Source of the DNA: Liolophura sinensis
Lineage: Eukaryota; Mollusca; Polyplacophora; Chitonida; Chitonidae
Length of the DNA stretch: 64,000 nucleotides
Direction: 5' to 3'
Assembly (NCBI RefSeq): GCF_032854445.1
Contig: NC_088305.1
Coordinates: 2,237,001 to 2,301,000, forward strand
The notes beneath the pieces are model-generated. The model was not told where the DNA came from, did not search any database, and saw only the letters and a list, made by a program, of their open reading frames with translations. This document shows, in pieces, positions 24,684 through 38,073 of the stretch. Each line of letters begins with the position of its first letter. Position 1 is the first letter of the stretch. The translations under genes were made by a program, and so were the position numbers.

Positions 24684-24914
24684 TGCCTCTGTGGGGGTAA
24701 GCTCGCCAGCGCGGCACAATGAAGCAAGAGTCTCCCACCAATGCTGTCACTGCTCGTGCTGTCTTTCTTTCCTGCCGCACGTGGGAAGGTCTTCTAGCAA
24801 CCTGCGGATGGTCGTGGGTTTACCCCGGGCTATGCCCGGTTTCCATCCACCGTTGTATAAGTGAAATATTCTTGAGTATGCCGTAAAACACCAATCCAAA
24901 TAAATAAATAAATA
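24684..24914 (+). mobile_element. tRNA-derived SINE (family A), copy 2 counterpart with head
   Basis: Begins with the tRNA-like head (ttgcctctgtgggggtaagc), runs through the same body and ends in a short AAAT tail. The boundary of the duplicated segment (24754) falls inside it only because the window begins there. Confidence 0.8.
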
Positions 24915-24997
24915 ATCTTTTGGTTGTATCATTCATTGGCCATCAGTGGCGCCACTGAGTACGGAAGGTGAATCCATCCTACGTCTATCACAGCAGT

Positions 24998-25425
24998 ACA
25001 GTATAATTAAAGACGTACAGCATAGCAAGTAAGACCAGAACAGCGACCACGACAGTGTGGTAGACGTAGAGCATAGCAAGTAAGACCAGAGCAGCGACGA
25101 CAGTGTGGTACACATACAGCATAGCAAGTAAGACCAGAGTAGCGATGACGACAGTGTGATAGACACAGAGCATAGCAAGTAAGACCAGAGCAGCGACGAC
25201 GACAGTGTGATAGACGTAGAGCATAGCAAGTAAGACAAGTTCATCGACGACGACAGTGTGATAGACGTAGAGTATAGCAAGTAAGGCCAGAACAGCGACG
25301 ACGACAGTGTGGTAGGCGCAGAGCATAGCAAGTAAGACAAGTTCATCGACGACGACAGTGTGATAGACGTAGAGCATAGCAAGTAAGACCAGAGCAGCGA
25401 CGACGACAGTGTGATAGACGTCCAG
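24998..25425. repeat. 51-bp minisatellite, copy 2
   Basis: Counterpart of 245-672 with the same number of units and no length change, unlike the nearby TA microsatellite. Confidence 0.95.
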
Positions 25426-25476
25426 GTCTGAGTTTAGTCTTTGACAGATTCATAATCCTGAGGTCTGGATGTTTTA

Positions 25477-25603
25477 CTTATTTATTTATTCATTTGTTTC
25501 ATTGTTGTTTGAAACCGTACTCAAGAAAATTTCACATATACGACGGCGGCCAGCATTTTGGTGGGAGGAAGTTGAGCAGAACTGACCGGGAAAACACTTT
25601 TGA
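25477..25603 (-). mobile_element. Family A SINE 3' fragment, copy 2
   Basis: Counterpart of 724-850, in the same position next to the TA microsatellite. Confidence 0.8.
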
Positions 25604-25609
25604 TGTTAC

Positions 25610-25611
<2 letters not shown>

Positions 25612-25688
<77 letters not shown>
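25612..25688. repeat. (TA)n microsatellite, copy 2
   Basis: Pure alternating AT of about 77 bp, the counterpart of 859-928. Confidence 0.95.
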
Positions 25689-25689
<1 letters not shown>

Positions 25690-26603
25690 CCTAATAGAGT
25701 AGGGTTGAAATGCTTTTGGATCAATCTGTAAGTCAGTACGGGCTTGTTAAACATCAGTCTCCTCTAAAACAATGCCAAAAGCTCAGTCATCATGAGCGAC
25801 AAGCGAAAACAGCATGCCAACAGTTAGGGGTGAGTGGAGGTTTTTAACAAATAACAATAAAATGAATGAAACAAATGCATTTTGCTCAACAGAGATTTTC
25901 TTGATGAAATGAGTAGGTTAACCTGTAACGGTAGACCGTACAAAGTCAGCTTGAATGTTCCGGGAGTATACTTCAAAGCGTCAAAACAGACATTCGTATA
26001 CCAACCGTCAACCTGGGTGAATGTTTCTCTGTGTGACACGGATAGGCGTGATGAATAGGTCTACAAAGACACTGATAGGTCTACTCATAGACAAAAGACT
26101 GGTCAGTGTTCCAGTTTTGCATGTGTTAATTCATAAGCGCGATGTGTGATCAATGCAACCTTCGAACCCTCGAGGTAGAGAGACTTCAACATTTCATGGA
26201 AAACGGCAGGAAACAAGTAAATAACGCTCGAAAAGTAATATGACTAGTTTGTGCCACGTAAAGGTACCACAAACGGATTAAAACTCACAAGTTTTTGATA
26301 ATTTTACATGTTATCTGTTTTACCTAGAGTAACAGCCTTGTATACGCAATATCAATGTTTAAAATGCAGTTTAATTCTGTCACGAGTTTCACTGTAAGAC
26401 AACAGTATATAGCAGCAACTCCGGCTTCTCGATACTTCACCTTATGTATCCTTCGTCGGCTTTAGGAAATGGATCCGGATATGTGAAGTCATGTTTTGAC
26501 GTGACGATCACACGTGTTATTAACCTTGCAGACTGCTCTACCTTTGCCCTGCAGACGTAAGTTCCAGGTGTGCTTTCATGGACACGTGGACTCCTTTTGG
26601 GCC

Positions 26604-29600
26604 ATGGCAGAAGTGGTGCGGGAGTGTCTAGAACTGACCGGGGCAGGAGAACCGCTGAAGGTTTCCAAGAGACCCCTACCCCCGCCGGCGCCCCGGGGTA
26701 TCATTTTGAAGGTAAGGTAGACATATGGCTCCATAAACAGCACTGTAAATTAATTATTGGATGCCATAGCCCACATTCAGGGGTTCACTTTCAAGCCAGG
26801 AAAGGATATATATGGCGCGTCACATGACTTATGCTAATAATGCCAATAAGTTAAGTTTTTAACGATTCAACTGACACGACGACAGTGTAATAGCTGGAAA
26901 ATGACCAAACCTAACCGGTGAAATATTATACTGTATAACGACTGAAAAGTGAACACTAAAAAGGTTAACATCCGTGAACACCCCAACTTGTACATGGTGT
27001 TTCAAAGCGGATTATTCTACATCTAATACTTAATGTGAGATTCGAATTTCAAAGTTCACTAACAGATTTTCGGCCTCACCTTTTCACTCTTTAAAAATGC
27101 CATATATATATATATATGCTATCATTAGTAAAAGCGCACTTTTTGTCGCCAGACGTCTCGTGCAGGAATCTGTCACTCAGATGTACATTTCTGGGAGGAC
27201 CTGTGGAGATTAAGGGACATTCCGGATTTGCGATTATCCGGAATCACCATGGGTAAGTACACCGGTAGTTAAATAAAGACGAGGACACAGCGTGGAAGTC
27301 CAACATGCTTAGTAATACCTTGCGATGAGGGGCTGTCGAACTATCGGATAAGGAGAGCCCAATGTTTCTTCATTGCGATGAAAGGCTATCAAACTATTGG
27401 ATAAGGAGAGCCGAATGTTTCCTCATTGTGATGAAAGGATATCAAACTATTGGATAAGGAGAGCCGAATGTTTCCCTCATTGCGATGAAAGGCTATCAAA
27501 CTATTGGATAAGGAGAGCCGAGTGTTTCCTCATTGCGATGAAAGGATATCAACCTGCTGGATAAGGAGAGCCGGATTTGTTTTTTATTAGGATGAAAGAC
27601 TATCAAACTATTAGATAAATAGAGCCGAATGTTATACCGTAATGTTTCCTCATTTTGATGAGATAAGTAAAGCTCATTGTGACGAAGGGCTGTCAAACTA
27701 TTGAATAAGTAGAGCTCATCGTGATGAAGGGCTGTCAAACTATTGAATAAGTAGAGCTCATCGTGATGAATGGCTGTCAAATTATTGAATAAGTAGAGCT
27801 CATCGTGATGAAGGGCTGTCAAACTATTGAATAAGAAGAGCTCATCGTGATGAAGGGCTGTCAAACTATTGAATATGTAGAGCTCATCGTGATGAAGGGC
27901 TGTCAAACTATTGAATAAGTAGAGCTCATCGTGATGAAAGGCTGTCAAACTATTGAATAAGTAGAGCTTATTGTGATGAATGGCTAACAGGTTGTCGGCT
28001 AAGAAGCATCTAAGTGCGTTGACAAATATCAAGCTTTTTGACCTATAGCCGTCCTCGTAGCTCTGACCGGTCTACAGCAGTGCTCTTTCTACAGATTTTT
28101 GTAGAGTTTGGTATATATGGTTCAGAAACTAAAATGGTTTTGTGGGAACACATGGCACCGTGTTCGAGAAAAATAAGAATGTCAATATGGCGGTATTTTC
28201 GTATACTGCAAACAATTGCAGTAATTACTGCAAGGTATGTCTACGTGATATAAGATGCAAACATCGCTGCTCTTAGATACATGTAGGCTGCATTGAATTA
28301 CAGAGTCTCCGGTGAACCGATATCGTTATGGTATACTTACGGCATATCATTATGGTATACTTATGGTATATCGTTATGGTATACGCATGGTATGCCGCTA
28401 TGGTATACTTATGGTATATAATTGTGTTATATCGTTATGGTATACATATGGTATATTGTAATGGTATACGTATGGTATATTGTTATTATATACCTATGGT
28501 ACATCACTATGATATACCTATGGTATATCGTTATGGTATACTTATGGTATATAATTATGGTATATCGTTAGGGCATATCGCTATGGTATACGTATGGTAT
28601 ATCGTTATGACATGCTTATATAATATGGCTATAGTATACTTATGGTGTATTGTAATGGTATACTTATGGTATATCGTTATGGTGTACTTATGGTGTATCG
28701 TTATGGTATACTTATGGTATATTGTTATGGAATACTTATGGAGTATCATTATGGTATGCTTATGATATACGTTATGGTATACTTATGTTGTATCGTTATG
28801 GTATACTTATGGTGTATCGTTATGGTATACTTATGGTATATTGTTATGGAATACTTATGGTGTATCGTTATGGTATACTTATGGTATACGTTATGGTATA
28901 CTTATGGTGTATCGTTATGGTATACTTATGGTATACGTTATGGTATACTTATGGTGTATCGTTATGATATACTTATGGTGTATCATTATGTTCAAAACTA
29001 AAACACTTTTATTCTGTCTGGCTTTCCTGCAGGTCACGAGATTGTTGGTGCAGTGTATTCAAAGGGAGCTCAAGTTGAAGGTAAACTTGTACAGATTTAT
29101 CTTAAAATCTTTGAGGGATTCGATTCGTGGCAGAGGCTTCATTTCTAACGCTAGGACACGGTTAATTCCCGATATTGATGAGGGAATTTTAAGATCCACC
29201 CTAAGGCTTTGGTGACTTTGATAATCGGGCAGCCAGCATGATGCCGGTGGGACCCCGGGAGAAACCCACGAGTGGGCGTTACTACGTACAGCCAGATAGC
29301 CAGAATGTATACAAGCAGGACTATTATGTTTAAGAAGCTCAATACCGAATTCCTATGCAGTGTGCTTTTGGCGTAACTTTTTCCGAAAAAGACTCTACAT
29401 TTGAGTTATGGAAAAAGAAATGACGCAGATGATGTTTCGAGAAAACCAGGCCTACAAGCTAGGCGTACTATTTAGAGTTTACAGAGTTTACAAGTTGCAC
29501 TAACCCTGATTCTTGATTTGTATGGTGGCATGCACAGATTTGAACATTGGCGACAGGGTGGTTGTCTACCCTTGGACAGGCTGCATGGAGTGTGACGCTT

Positions 29601-32600
29601 GTCGCGCGGGGTATAATAACCTCTGTCCTAATAACCGCCATGGAACATCGGATTTCGGCCAGAGTGGTGTCAGCGGCTGTGCTAACCAAGGAGGGTGAGT
29701 GTGTTGTGCAATACCAGATGAATCATCCCAACCATAATCCGTCAGTGACGTCACACAGCTTTTTTCACACATTTATGCTCAGTTCATGTACATGTATTCT
29801 GTATGATCAGGTGATGTGGACCCTCTCGCTAATGCCGTCGCTGTGAGTTCAAGTCCAGCTCGTGCTGGCTTCCTCTCTGGAGGTACGTGGGAAGGTCTAT
29901 CAGCAACACCCGGTTGGTCGTGCGTTTTCCCCTCTGCCCGGTTTCCTCCCAACATAATGCTGGCCGGCGTCGTAAAAGTGAAATATTCTTGGGTAGGACG
30001 TAAAACACCAATCAAATGAATATAAATAAATATAGAAATAAATATTTGCCTGTGCATGAAAACGCAGATCTGATATTAAATATTTTTATGTTGTGTGTAT
30101 ATGGCCAGAGAAAAGAGTCGCTGCATGTGACGTTAATTATCAATATGGTCATTAAAACAATTAAAACATTTGATCCCATTTAACTCTGGATGAAAAATTA
30201 AGGTATTAATACAGTTTCTTTCCCTTAAAGTAAATGTTAGGTGGCATTAATGTTAAAATTCTGGATAGTATAAAAATAAAACTGTTTCATGTAGGTATTC
30301 AACGTATGTTTGGGTGCCGGACGCCCGCTACACCGTCCTCGTGCCATCGACGTTGGACCTATCTGTCGCAGCGACGTTACCGTGTGCGGCGTTGACGTCA
30401 TTTAACGCTCTCGGCAAGATTAAAGCGAAAATGGAAGAGCTGTCAAAGATCTATGGTATGTAATAAGATATATGTTATCATGCAATCTTTGTCAGAGTCG
30501 TGTAATTTGCCACGGCTTAAGCATCTGCATGAATGGATAGAATACAACCCTAACTAAATTGACAACAGCCGGACTAGGGTTACGCCTGACCACATTCCAT
30601 CTATCAGACTGTTGTCGCTGTTCTGGTTTTGTGCTGTAGTCTTTTTATATCAAACATTTCAGGGCCACCGTGGCCGAGGGAGTTAGCACGCCAGTGCGGT
30701 GCAATGATCCAGGAGCCCCTCATTAATACGGCCGCTGTGAGTTCAAGTCCATGCTGGCTTCCTATCCAGCACTAGGTGGGAAGGCCTGCTACGGACCTAC
30801 TGATGATCGTGGGTTTCACCCGGGCTCTGCCTAGTTTCCTCCCATCATCATGCTGGCCACCGCGGCAAAAATTAAAATATTCTTGAGTTCAACGTAAAAC
30901 ACCATTCAAATAAATAAATAAATAATAGAGTTCGCCGTAAAACGCCAGTCAAATATATAAATAAAATCAAACATTTCAGACTCTCCGTGGTTAGTCGTGG
31001 TCGGCTGTGGAGGGCTTGGCATGTGGTGTCTAAACCTAGCCCGATACTGTCTGCCAAAGACCACGAACATCCTCGCTGTGGACATTTCGGTGAGATTTTC
31101 AGTACCGTCGTCATTTGGCATTAAATTCTGTGCGTATAACACACATGAGGATTACACAAAGTTATTTTCCAACCGCTTCGATGGCCTAATGGTTAGATCG
31201 TCGGCCTCGATTCCGGTGACGTTGCGTCAAACTCGGGTCAAAGACTTTACAAATGGTACTTGTTACCGCCTGCTTGATGCTCAACATTGAGAGGTTAGAG
31301 CAAGGAAGCAGGACAGGTTGTTCGGTGTCAGTGTAATGTGACTGGGTGACTGTGATGTCTGGTGTCTTCGGCATGATACTTCAGTAGCGGCAGCACTATG
31401 GCTGTCTGGACACACCCTGCCACAAGAAGACACAATACATGTGCACACACATCATGACTCCTCGTCGTCATATGACTGAAAAATTGTTAAGTACGACATA
31501 AAGCATACATACATACACAAAATTATTTTTGGAATGATGCAATAAAGAGTTTATTGCCCAATATGATTTATTGTTTCTTTATAACACTTTATAAACCGTT
31601 TCTTCAGATCATATCAATTGAAATCGTAAATACAAAACTCTCTTGCACGGCGACATAAGACTAAGAGTGCACTTTGTGACGTCCACAGCTACACATGCCA
31701 TGTAGATTGTTGAATTTTTTTATTAATTCCCGACATTTATCGGGCGGTATTTTCAGAATATCGCCCAGTGACTGTATTAGCCGTATTCCACCTCCTCGCC
31801 TGCTAGCCGCTGTCCGTAGGTGAGCGACATACCCGGAAGTTAATTGTTTTTCTCGATTCTGTTTCAGCCTGCTAATCTGTCTGTCGTTAAGGACTGTGAA
31901 ACTCTTCTGTTACCTGACCAAGGTAAGTCTATGTCGGCGAGCTGCTGTCAGTGGTATTGATGTTACCGGAATCGTTCTGGGGTCTGCTGTCATCTCTGTC
32001 TATTCATTCCTAACTACGAGACATAAACCCATGGACTATGGTTGAAAATTAAATTTTGGACAAATCATAAATTATCCTTATAGGTTATGAAGTTAAAAAG
32101 CTCATATAACGCAAGTATGTTATTACGAACAACACTTCCTTCACTGATAATGGTAGCCATTTTCAATTTTTAAAAGATGAAGAAATCGTGCAGCAGTTGA
32201 GAACAAAGACGCATGGCGGCGCGTGCACAATCATTGACTTCGTTGGATCAAGTCAGACAGTGGGAGCTGCCTTAAACTCACTGAGAAAGGTGAGTGTTCC
32301 TGGCAAAATATAATACACCTAGCTCGGAAACACAAACAATCCGTCTATACACATATATTCTCTTTATCTAGAGTGTTTGCAACATGATTCTAACCAACAC
32401 GGAAAACAGTTTTATTGATAAATGCTGGTTAAATAGTTAATGGTGTGAGGACACAAGTGATGAGGCTAAGCATAAGCAAGCCCACGTGCGCCTCACAGGC
32501 TCCAAAGGTAAAGCTTGTCTATTGGTGGCGAAAGGTTGTGAGCGATGCATGCGCTGTGAGGAGTATGGATTCGAGAATATATCTGTACCTCACGTGACCG

Positions 32601-35196
32601 TTGTTATTCAAAGAAAAGCGGAGTATTTTGTCTGATGCGGGATAAAGCAAAATATAGCACGCGTAGAATGGCACATATAACAAAATGTATTAGTAATAGC
32701 CTGTCAATATGTAAAACGTTTCTAATAAATGAGTCTGATCAATGTTCAACTTATAATCCTCTCGTTAAAATCGGGATGTGCAGGCCGAGTGGCGAAGACG
32801 GGTGTCTATCAATTGCTTGGACACACAAGGGGCAAGTGCAAGTCCAGTTCCCGAAATTAGTTGTCTTCTTGTGACAGGACCGGCCTGGATAGCACAGTTG
32901 GTAGAGCGTCCGCTTCGGGACCGGTAGATCCAGGATCAATCCTTGATCGAGTCACACCTAAGACTTTAAAAGAGGAAGTTGTAACTTCCTCGCTTGGCGT
33001 TCAGCATGAAGGGGATAGTGCAACGACTGGTTAACCCGTATCAGTATAATGGCTCGGGTGGGGCGGCTTACTTGCCTTCGGTAAGTCGTCTCAGTGAAGC
33101 AGCACTAAATAAAAGAGCGGTGGAAATCCGTCCTGCAACAAGGAGGCACATTACACGTACATGCACCCTAATGATTCCTTCGTCGTCATATGACTGAAAA
33201 ATTGTTGAGTACGACGTTAAACCCCAAGCACTCACTCACTCACTCTTGTGACAGGGAGAGTCCGTACCGACAAAGTGCTGCCGTCACTGAAGCATCATGC
33301 CGAAGACGCCAGACATGACACCCCAACCAGTCATATTATACTGACACCAGGCCAACCAGTCCTGTTTTCTTCTCTAATCTCTCAGAACTGAGCCTTCAGC
33401 GACGCAGCAACAAGTACCATTTTTAAAATCTCTGGCATGATCCGACCCGGGTTTCATACCAGATCTCCCAACTTCGAGGCGGCCGCTCTAACCATAACAG
33501 GCCACCGAAACGGTGAAACTTGAACGTTCTGTGCTTTGTAAAAGAAACACACAGAGTAACTGATTTGTCTTTATCTTGCTTGATAGCGCCCTTGATTGTA
33601 CGCTTGGATTCAAACGGTGTTGGTATGGAGCTAGAATCTCCCTTTCCTTATATATTATATATCCCTTTTACAGGATCACAATTTAATCCGGAACAAGTCT
33701 AAACCGGTTGAGATGGTTGCCAGTTATGAAAGTGCACACATTCACGCGAATATGTGGTCAAGCCAGTTTTAAGCCAGTTCATGAATTTATCCATTCACAC
33801 GGTCAGATTTAGGCCAGTTCAGTAATGACCACGTTATCCTGAAAATGCGCATTCGGGTGATACGCTCTAGTCACGGTTCACACGGCAAAGAAAAACCGGC
33901 TCAAGACCTGAAACCCCTTCAAGCCACGTCGCTCGCAGGGGCAAATAAACCAGATTAAATGCCCCCGTTTTCTGTTCACACAGGCGTTCACAAGTTAAAC
34001 CAGCTTAGCTTTGCTCGTATGAACGGGTTAGTAGACACCCTTTTGGTGTAACGTCAGTTGTTCTTGAGATTTCACCTGGTAGATGTCTTCCTCTGGTCTT
34101 GTTATTAGGGCGGCCAGTATCATGTTATCGGTTTGTATGGAGGATCACTGATCACTCAACCAGAGAAGCTGATTTCAAACACCACCGCCATTACCGGAAG
34201 TCGTACCGGAAGTCTCCACAGTCTTCGTGACCTTGTGAAGCTGGTGGACGATAACAAGGTACGAATGCAGATACATAATTATTTGGATACAACGAAAAGG
34301 GGTAACCCATTGAAATAGTAGTGAAATGCCACCGTGTGTTAGGTCGCATACGAGGCTTCGGGCCTTGTAAATAATAATACGGTAATAGTGCAAGGTACAT
34401 TATTTCAATTTGTAACACATGTACGAGGTGAACATAACATAGGAACTATTGAAGTGGTGATTAAATACCCCCGTGTACAAACAAGAATGAAAACGATGCC
34501 CTTGGGTTCTTGAGGGAAGATTCGGATTCGAACTCTTTTATCACTAAAGGTAAAAATAAGTCCTAGTGGATGTTTGACCTCTCAAAAATGTTAGAGAGCT
34601 GTTCCGGGATCACGTTTATTGTAACATGGGCGTCTCATAAAAAGTAAATTAGACTAGACGAATGATGGAGAAAATTGTGGAGCTGAACGTTTGTGAACTT
34701 CAGTGTTTTCTAAAGTAAAGAGGTGTTATTTGTGCCTCTAGAACACGGTGAAACTAATGATCGGGGAATTATTGTCAACAAAGTTTGTGTAACATTTTTA
34801 CAAGTAACATGACATAAGATGACTGTTTTTACCTTCAAAGACAAAATAGTTTGAACTCGAACCTCTTCTATTCATTTCAGCTAATAACTACTACAGGAAG
34901 AATTTGGTCGTGTGTTTCCCCTGTGCTCTGCCCGGTTTCCTCCCACCATAATGCTGGCCGCCGTCGTAGAAGTGAAATATTCTTGAGTACGGCGTAAAAC
35001 GCCAAACAAATAAATAAATATTAATTACTAGTAGATGTGAATTAATGTAGTACTAAACAGTAAACTATGATCAAATGTTGTTTGTCAGATCAACGGACCC
35101 CCAGTGGAACACGTGACTTTGACGGAAGTAAATCGCGTGCTGGTGGACCTAAGGGAAGGCCGGGTAAGAGGAAGAGCCGTAGTGAAATTTGACTAG
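26604..35196 (+). CDS. Zinc-dependent alcohol dehydrogenase (MDR family), complete, copy 2
   Basis: Same ten-exon gene as at 1835-10325. Exons: 26604-26711, 27153-27252, 29033-29080, 29538-29694, 30295-30455, 30980-31089, 31868-31922, 32177-32289, 34109-34258, 35089-35196. Every splice site, the start and the TAG are preserved, and all zinc ligands and the GxGGxG motif are unchanged. I noticed one amino-acid difference: residue 128 is Gly in copy 1 and Ser here (GGT to AGT in exon 4), next to the structural-zinc lobe. Exon 1 has a silent change. Intron 8 is about 100 bp longer than in copy 1. Intact coding capacity in both copies fits two alleles of one functional gene. Confidence 0.93.
27320..27996. 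repeat. 42/53-bp minisatellite in ADH intron 2, copy 2
   Basis: Counterpart of 2551-3226 with the same unit order and only point differences plus a 1-bp insertion (tttccctcat). Confidence 0.95.
28323..28990. repeat. 24-bp AT-rich minisatellite in ADH intron 2, copy 2
   Basis: Counterpart of 3553-4220 with the same length. Confidence 0.95.
29820..30045 (+). mobile_element. Family A SINE in ADH intron 4, copy 2
   Basis: Counterpart of 5050-5275. Confidence 0.85.
30663..30973 (+). mobile_element. Full-length family A SINE in ADH intron 5, copy 2
   Basis: Counterpart of 5893-6203. Confidence 0.9.
31170..31515 (+). mobile_element. Family B SINE in ADH intron 6, copy 2
   Basis: Counterpart of 6400-6745. 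Confidence 0.85.
32878..33243 (+). mobile_element. Family C SINE, nested, copy 2
   Basis: Counterpart of 8108-8472 with the same target-site duplication. Confidence 0.85.
33256..33530 (-). mobile_element. Family B SINE, inverted, with head, copy 2
   Basis: Same element as 8485-8670 but retaining about 101 bp that read, on the - strand, as a tRNA-like head (tggcctgttatggttagagc, then aaacccgggtcgg). Copy 1 has probably deleted it. Confidence 0.75.
34899..35021 (+). mobile_element. Family A SINE 3' fragment in ADH intron 9, copy 2
   Basis: Counterpart of 10028-10150. Confidence 0.8.
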
Positions 35197-37702
35197 GTCC
35201 GTCCATGATTTGAGCGGACATCACTATCGCTTTTGCGCGATAAGAAATCCACAACGATCAGATTTATCTCTCCTTTGCTGCATCTGACTGTCACAAAAAC
35301 CCATTATTGTGAGCTTCTCGCCAAAAAATGTTCAAGTCTTGATTAACTTTGTCTGTCTCGTGTTAGGTGGCGTTCACCTGACAGTCTAATATCGTAACAG
35401 TAAAACGCGTGAAGGGCGTTAACGATAGGCCCATTGGGCTCTTCAAAACGACTTGGCATTGACAAAAGTTAGATTGGCTGACTGTATTCGCTGCGTGTTT
35501 TATATATATATATATATATATACACTTGGAAACAGGAACTCGTTTGAGCGCATGTCTTCCCGCAGACAGCCAATAAGAGTTCAGTTACATTATGTGTATG
35601 TTGGATTCCGAACATTTTCGCTGAGACTGTGAATGGGACTTCAGGTAACGCGAGAAAGTACCAGATAACAACACCGCTATAGTCAGATTTATCTCCCCTG
35701 GCTTAAAACTCGCTCCATCTCAACGCACCATTATCGGTTTCCCATCCCAAAAAGTGCTATTTGTGCGGAGTTGTTTCGGAATTCCGTTACAATGTCAGGC
35801 CATCAACAGAATTTAACGAAATAAAAACATTTTGCATTCTGTATGATTCCCCTTTGTTGCTTGTACACTGCGCTACCGTCCTCTGAGAGGTTTGCACCTC
35901 AAGCGGATGCCCGCCAATTCGTGTATGTTTCGTCGTGAAGAGAGTATCTAAAACGGTGCGTTTGCATTCCCCTGATTCATTTCCATAGTTGCCAACTTCG
36001 TCAGAATTTCCTGACTTTCCCCCCACTTTTCTTCACCCTGACACTAATGGGATTTCGTGTCAAATCGTGCACGAGTAAAATAATTAAAATTTGTTTCTCT
36101 TCTGAAAACTGTGGTAAAAGACAGTAATCTAAGGCAACAGACCTTAGTTGACCTTTTCTGACTATATTGGGACCAGTGACGTCACACCCGGTTATTGCCA
36201 CTTAACTCACATAGGCCACTATATTTCATCGTTCTAAACGTTCTAAAATCCAGATGAACCTTGAAACGAACTACCTCAGCAGAAAAATATGGATGTGACG
36301 TCATTGACACCTACAGACTACCGTAGAATCTGATGATTTACAGCCATTTTACTCGGTTCGCGAAAAAAATAAATCGAACTATTTTCATGGCAAGTGTCTA
36401 ATGAACTTTCATCTGACATTTTAGTGCTTCATTTTAGTTTTTTCTTTACCTTTAAATTTAACAAATTAATTTTTAGACTGAACCACTTGTAACACTGACG
36501 CCTGACTCATCGAGACAGGTCGCGTATTCGAATTCAGTTCACGTTCGTGGCTTTGGGTCAGGGGATTTGTCCGCTATCTGGCGAAGGGCGGTGGCTTCAG
36601 TAGTTTTAAGTGTACTTTCTTCAAATGCCACTTTCAAGTCGTTCAACAAGAAACTGACCTGTACAAGACAAAAGCTAAAAAGTTATGTAGGTGTAGGCCT
36701 ACACCTTAGACTTGTAACCTGTCCTGTCGGATTGGCTACCGAATCAGAAATCACGTAACAACGGTAATATGTTTGAATAATTCACACATTTTTGTCCGCT
36801 TTGGGTGTTCTGATTTTAAGCCGATCCCCTTTCTTACGTCAGGTTCATTAAGGTTTTTCTTAAGTGCTAGTCTAGAAATACGTTACAGAAAAACAAAATT
36901 CAAGTCGACGCTCTGTTTATTCACAAACGTCACTTCCAGGTCAGACCACTCGTCTGATAATGTCACAGTAAACACCCTCTGAAATGAGTTGGTCCAAAGT
37001 CTATCCCAGTCTACTGTTAAAGACTTTACAAACTTCACCATTATGGGCAACATCCATTTGATGTTAACGGTATGACTGAATAAAATGTTTCGGAATTTCA
37101 TTTTGCTCGCTGCAGCACTGCAACAAAAACCAAATTATGTAAACCGTCATGATAAAATGTGACACCCCTGTCACGTGACCCGTATAAAATGCAGTCCTGT
37201 AGGGGAAAATCACCGAAAGTCGTCTCTTAAACTGAATTATGTCTTCAGTCTAAAGAGACACATAGATCCAACTCTCCAATGAAGTATTTAACATGATGTA
37301 GAAAATGGCAAGCAATCCAATCTCTAAATACCATAGCAAGTTGTATAGGGGCCTACTCGACAGACTATCTCCCAATTTCCAGGCAATTGTATTTACTATC
37401 GTATTTTACACTTCTCTCACAACACGTTGTAACAGCCAAGCTTAAGACTGCCAAAAAGCAGCACTTTGTTTATAAAATATGTGTGTTATTACGGTTGCTT
37501 TGATCTAAATGTTTAGATTGACGGATGTTAGGGTGGTTGGGTCCCTCATAAAGATGTGCATACTTATAAAAAGCATCCATCGTTACACTAGGCAGATTAA
37601 TCTGTATTAGTTCATGACATAAACTTGACGGTCTCGTTTTATGCGTGCACGTCATTTTCGCGTCATGAAACAGGCGGAATTGAGCCGAGTATTACATAGT
37701 CA

Positions 37703-37913
37703 TGCATATCCGCATGTCCATGAGTCTTCATGTCCATGCGTACGCATTTCCACGTGTCTATACGTCCGCATGGTCATGGATACGACAGCATGTCTAATAT
37801 AGCACTCGAATGTACACGGATAGGCCCGCATGTCCAGGGACACGTCAGCATGTCCATGGATACGTCCGCATGTCAATATATCCGTGAATGTCCGTCCATA
37901 TGTTCGCATGTCC
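37703..37913. repeat. Degenerate short tandem repeat (cgcatgtccatg-type), copy 2
   Basis: Counterpart of 12830-13040. Confidence 0.75.
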
Positions 37914-38073
37914 TTTCTCGCAACGCACCCGTAAACTCCAGTAGCGCGGGGTTAAGCATATAAACTTATAGCCTTATCCAGCAATCCACCCAGGCTGCCC
38001 GTAAAGTATGCTCGCGGATTATTGTACAACTCTCGTCCACGATCCAACCATAAAGCGCCTTTTTACCTGTCAA

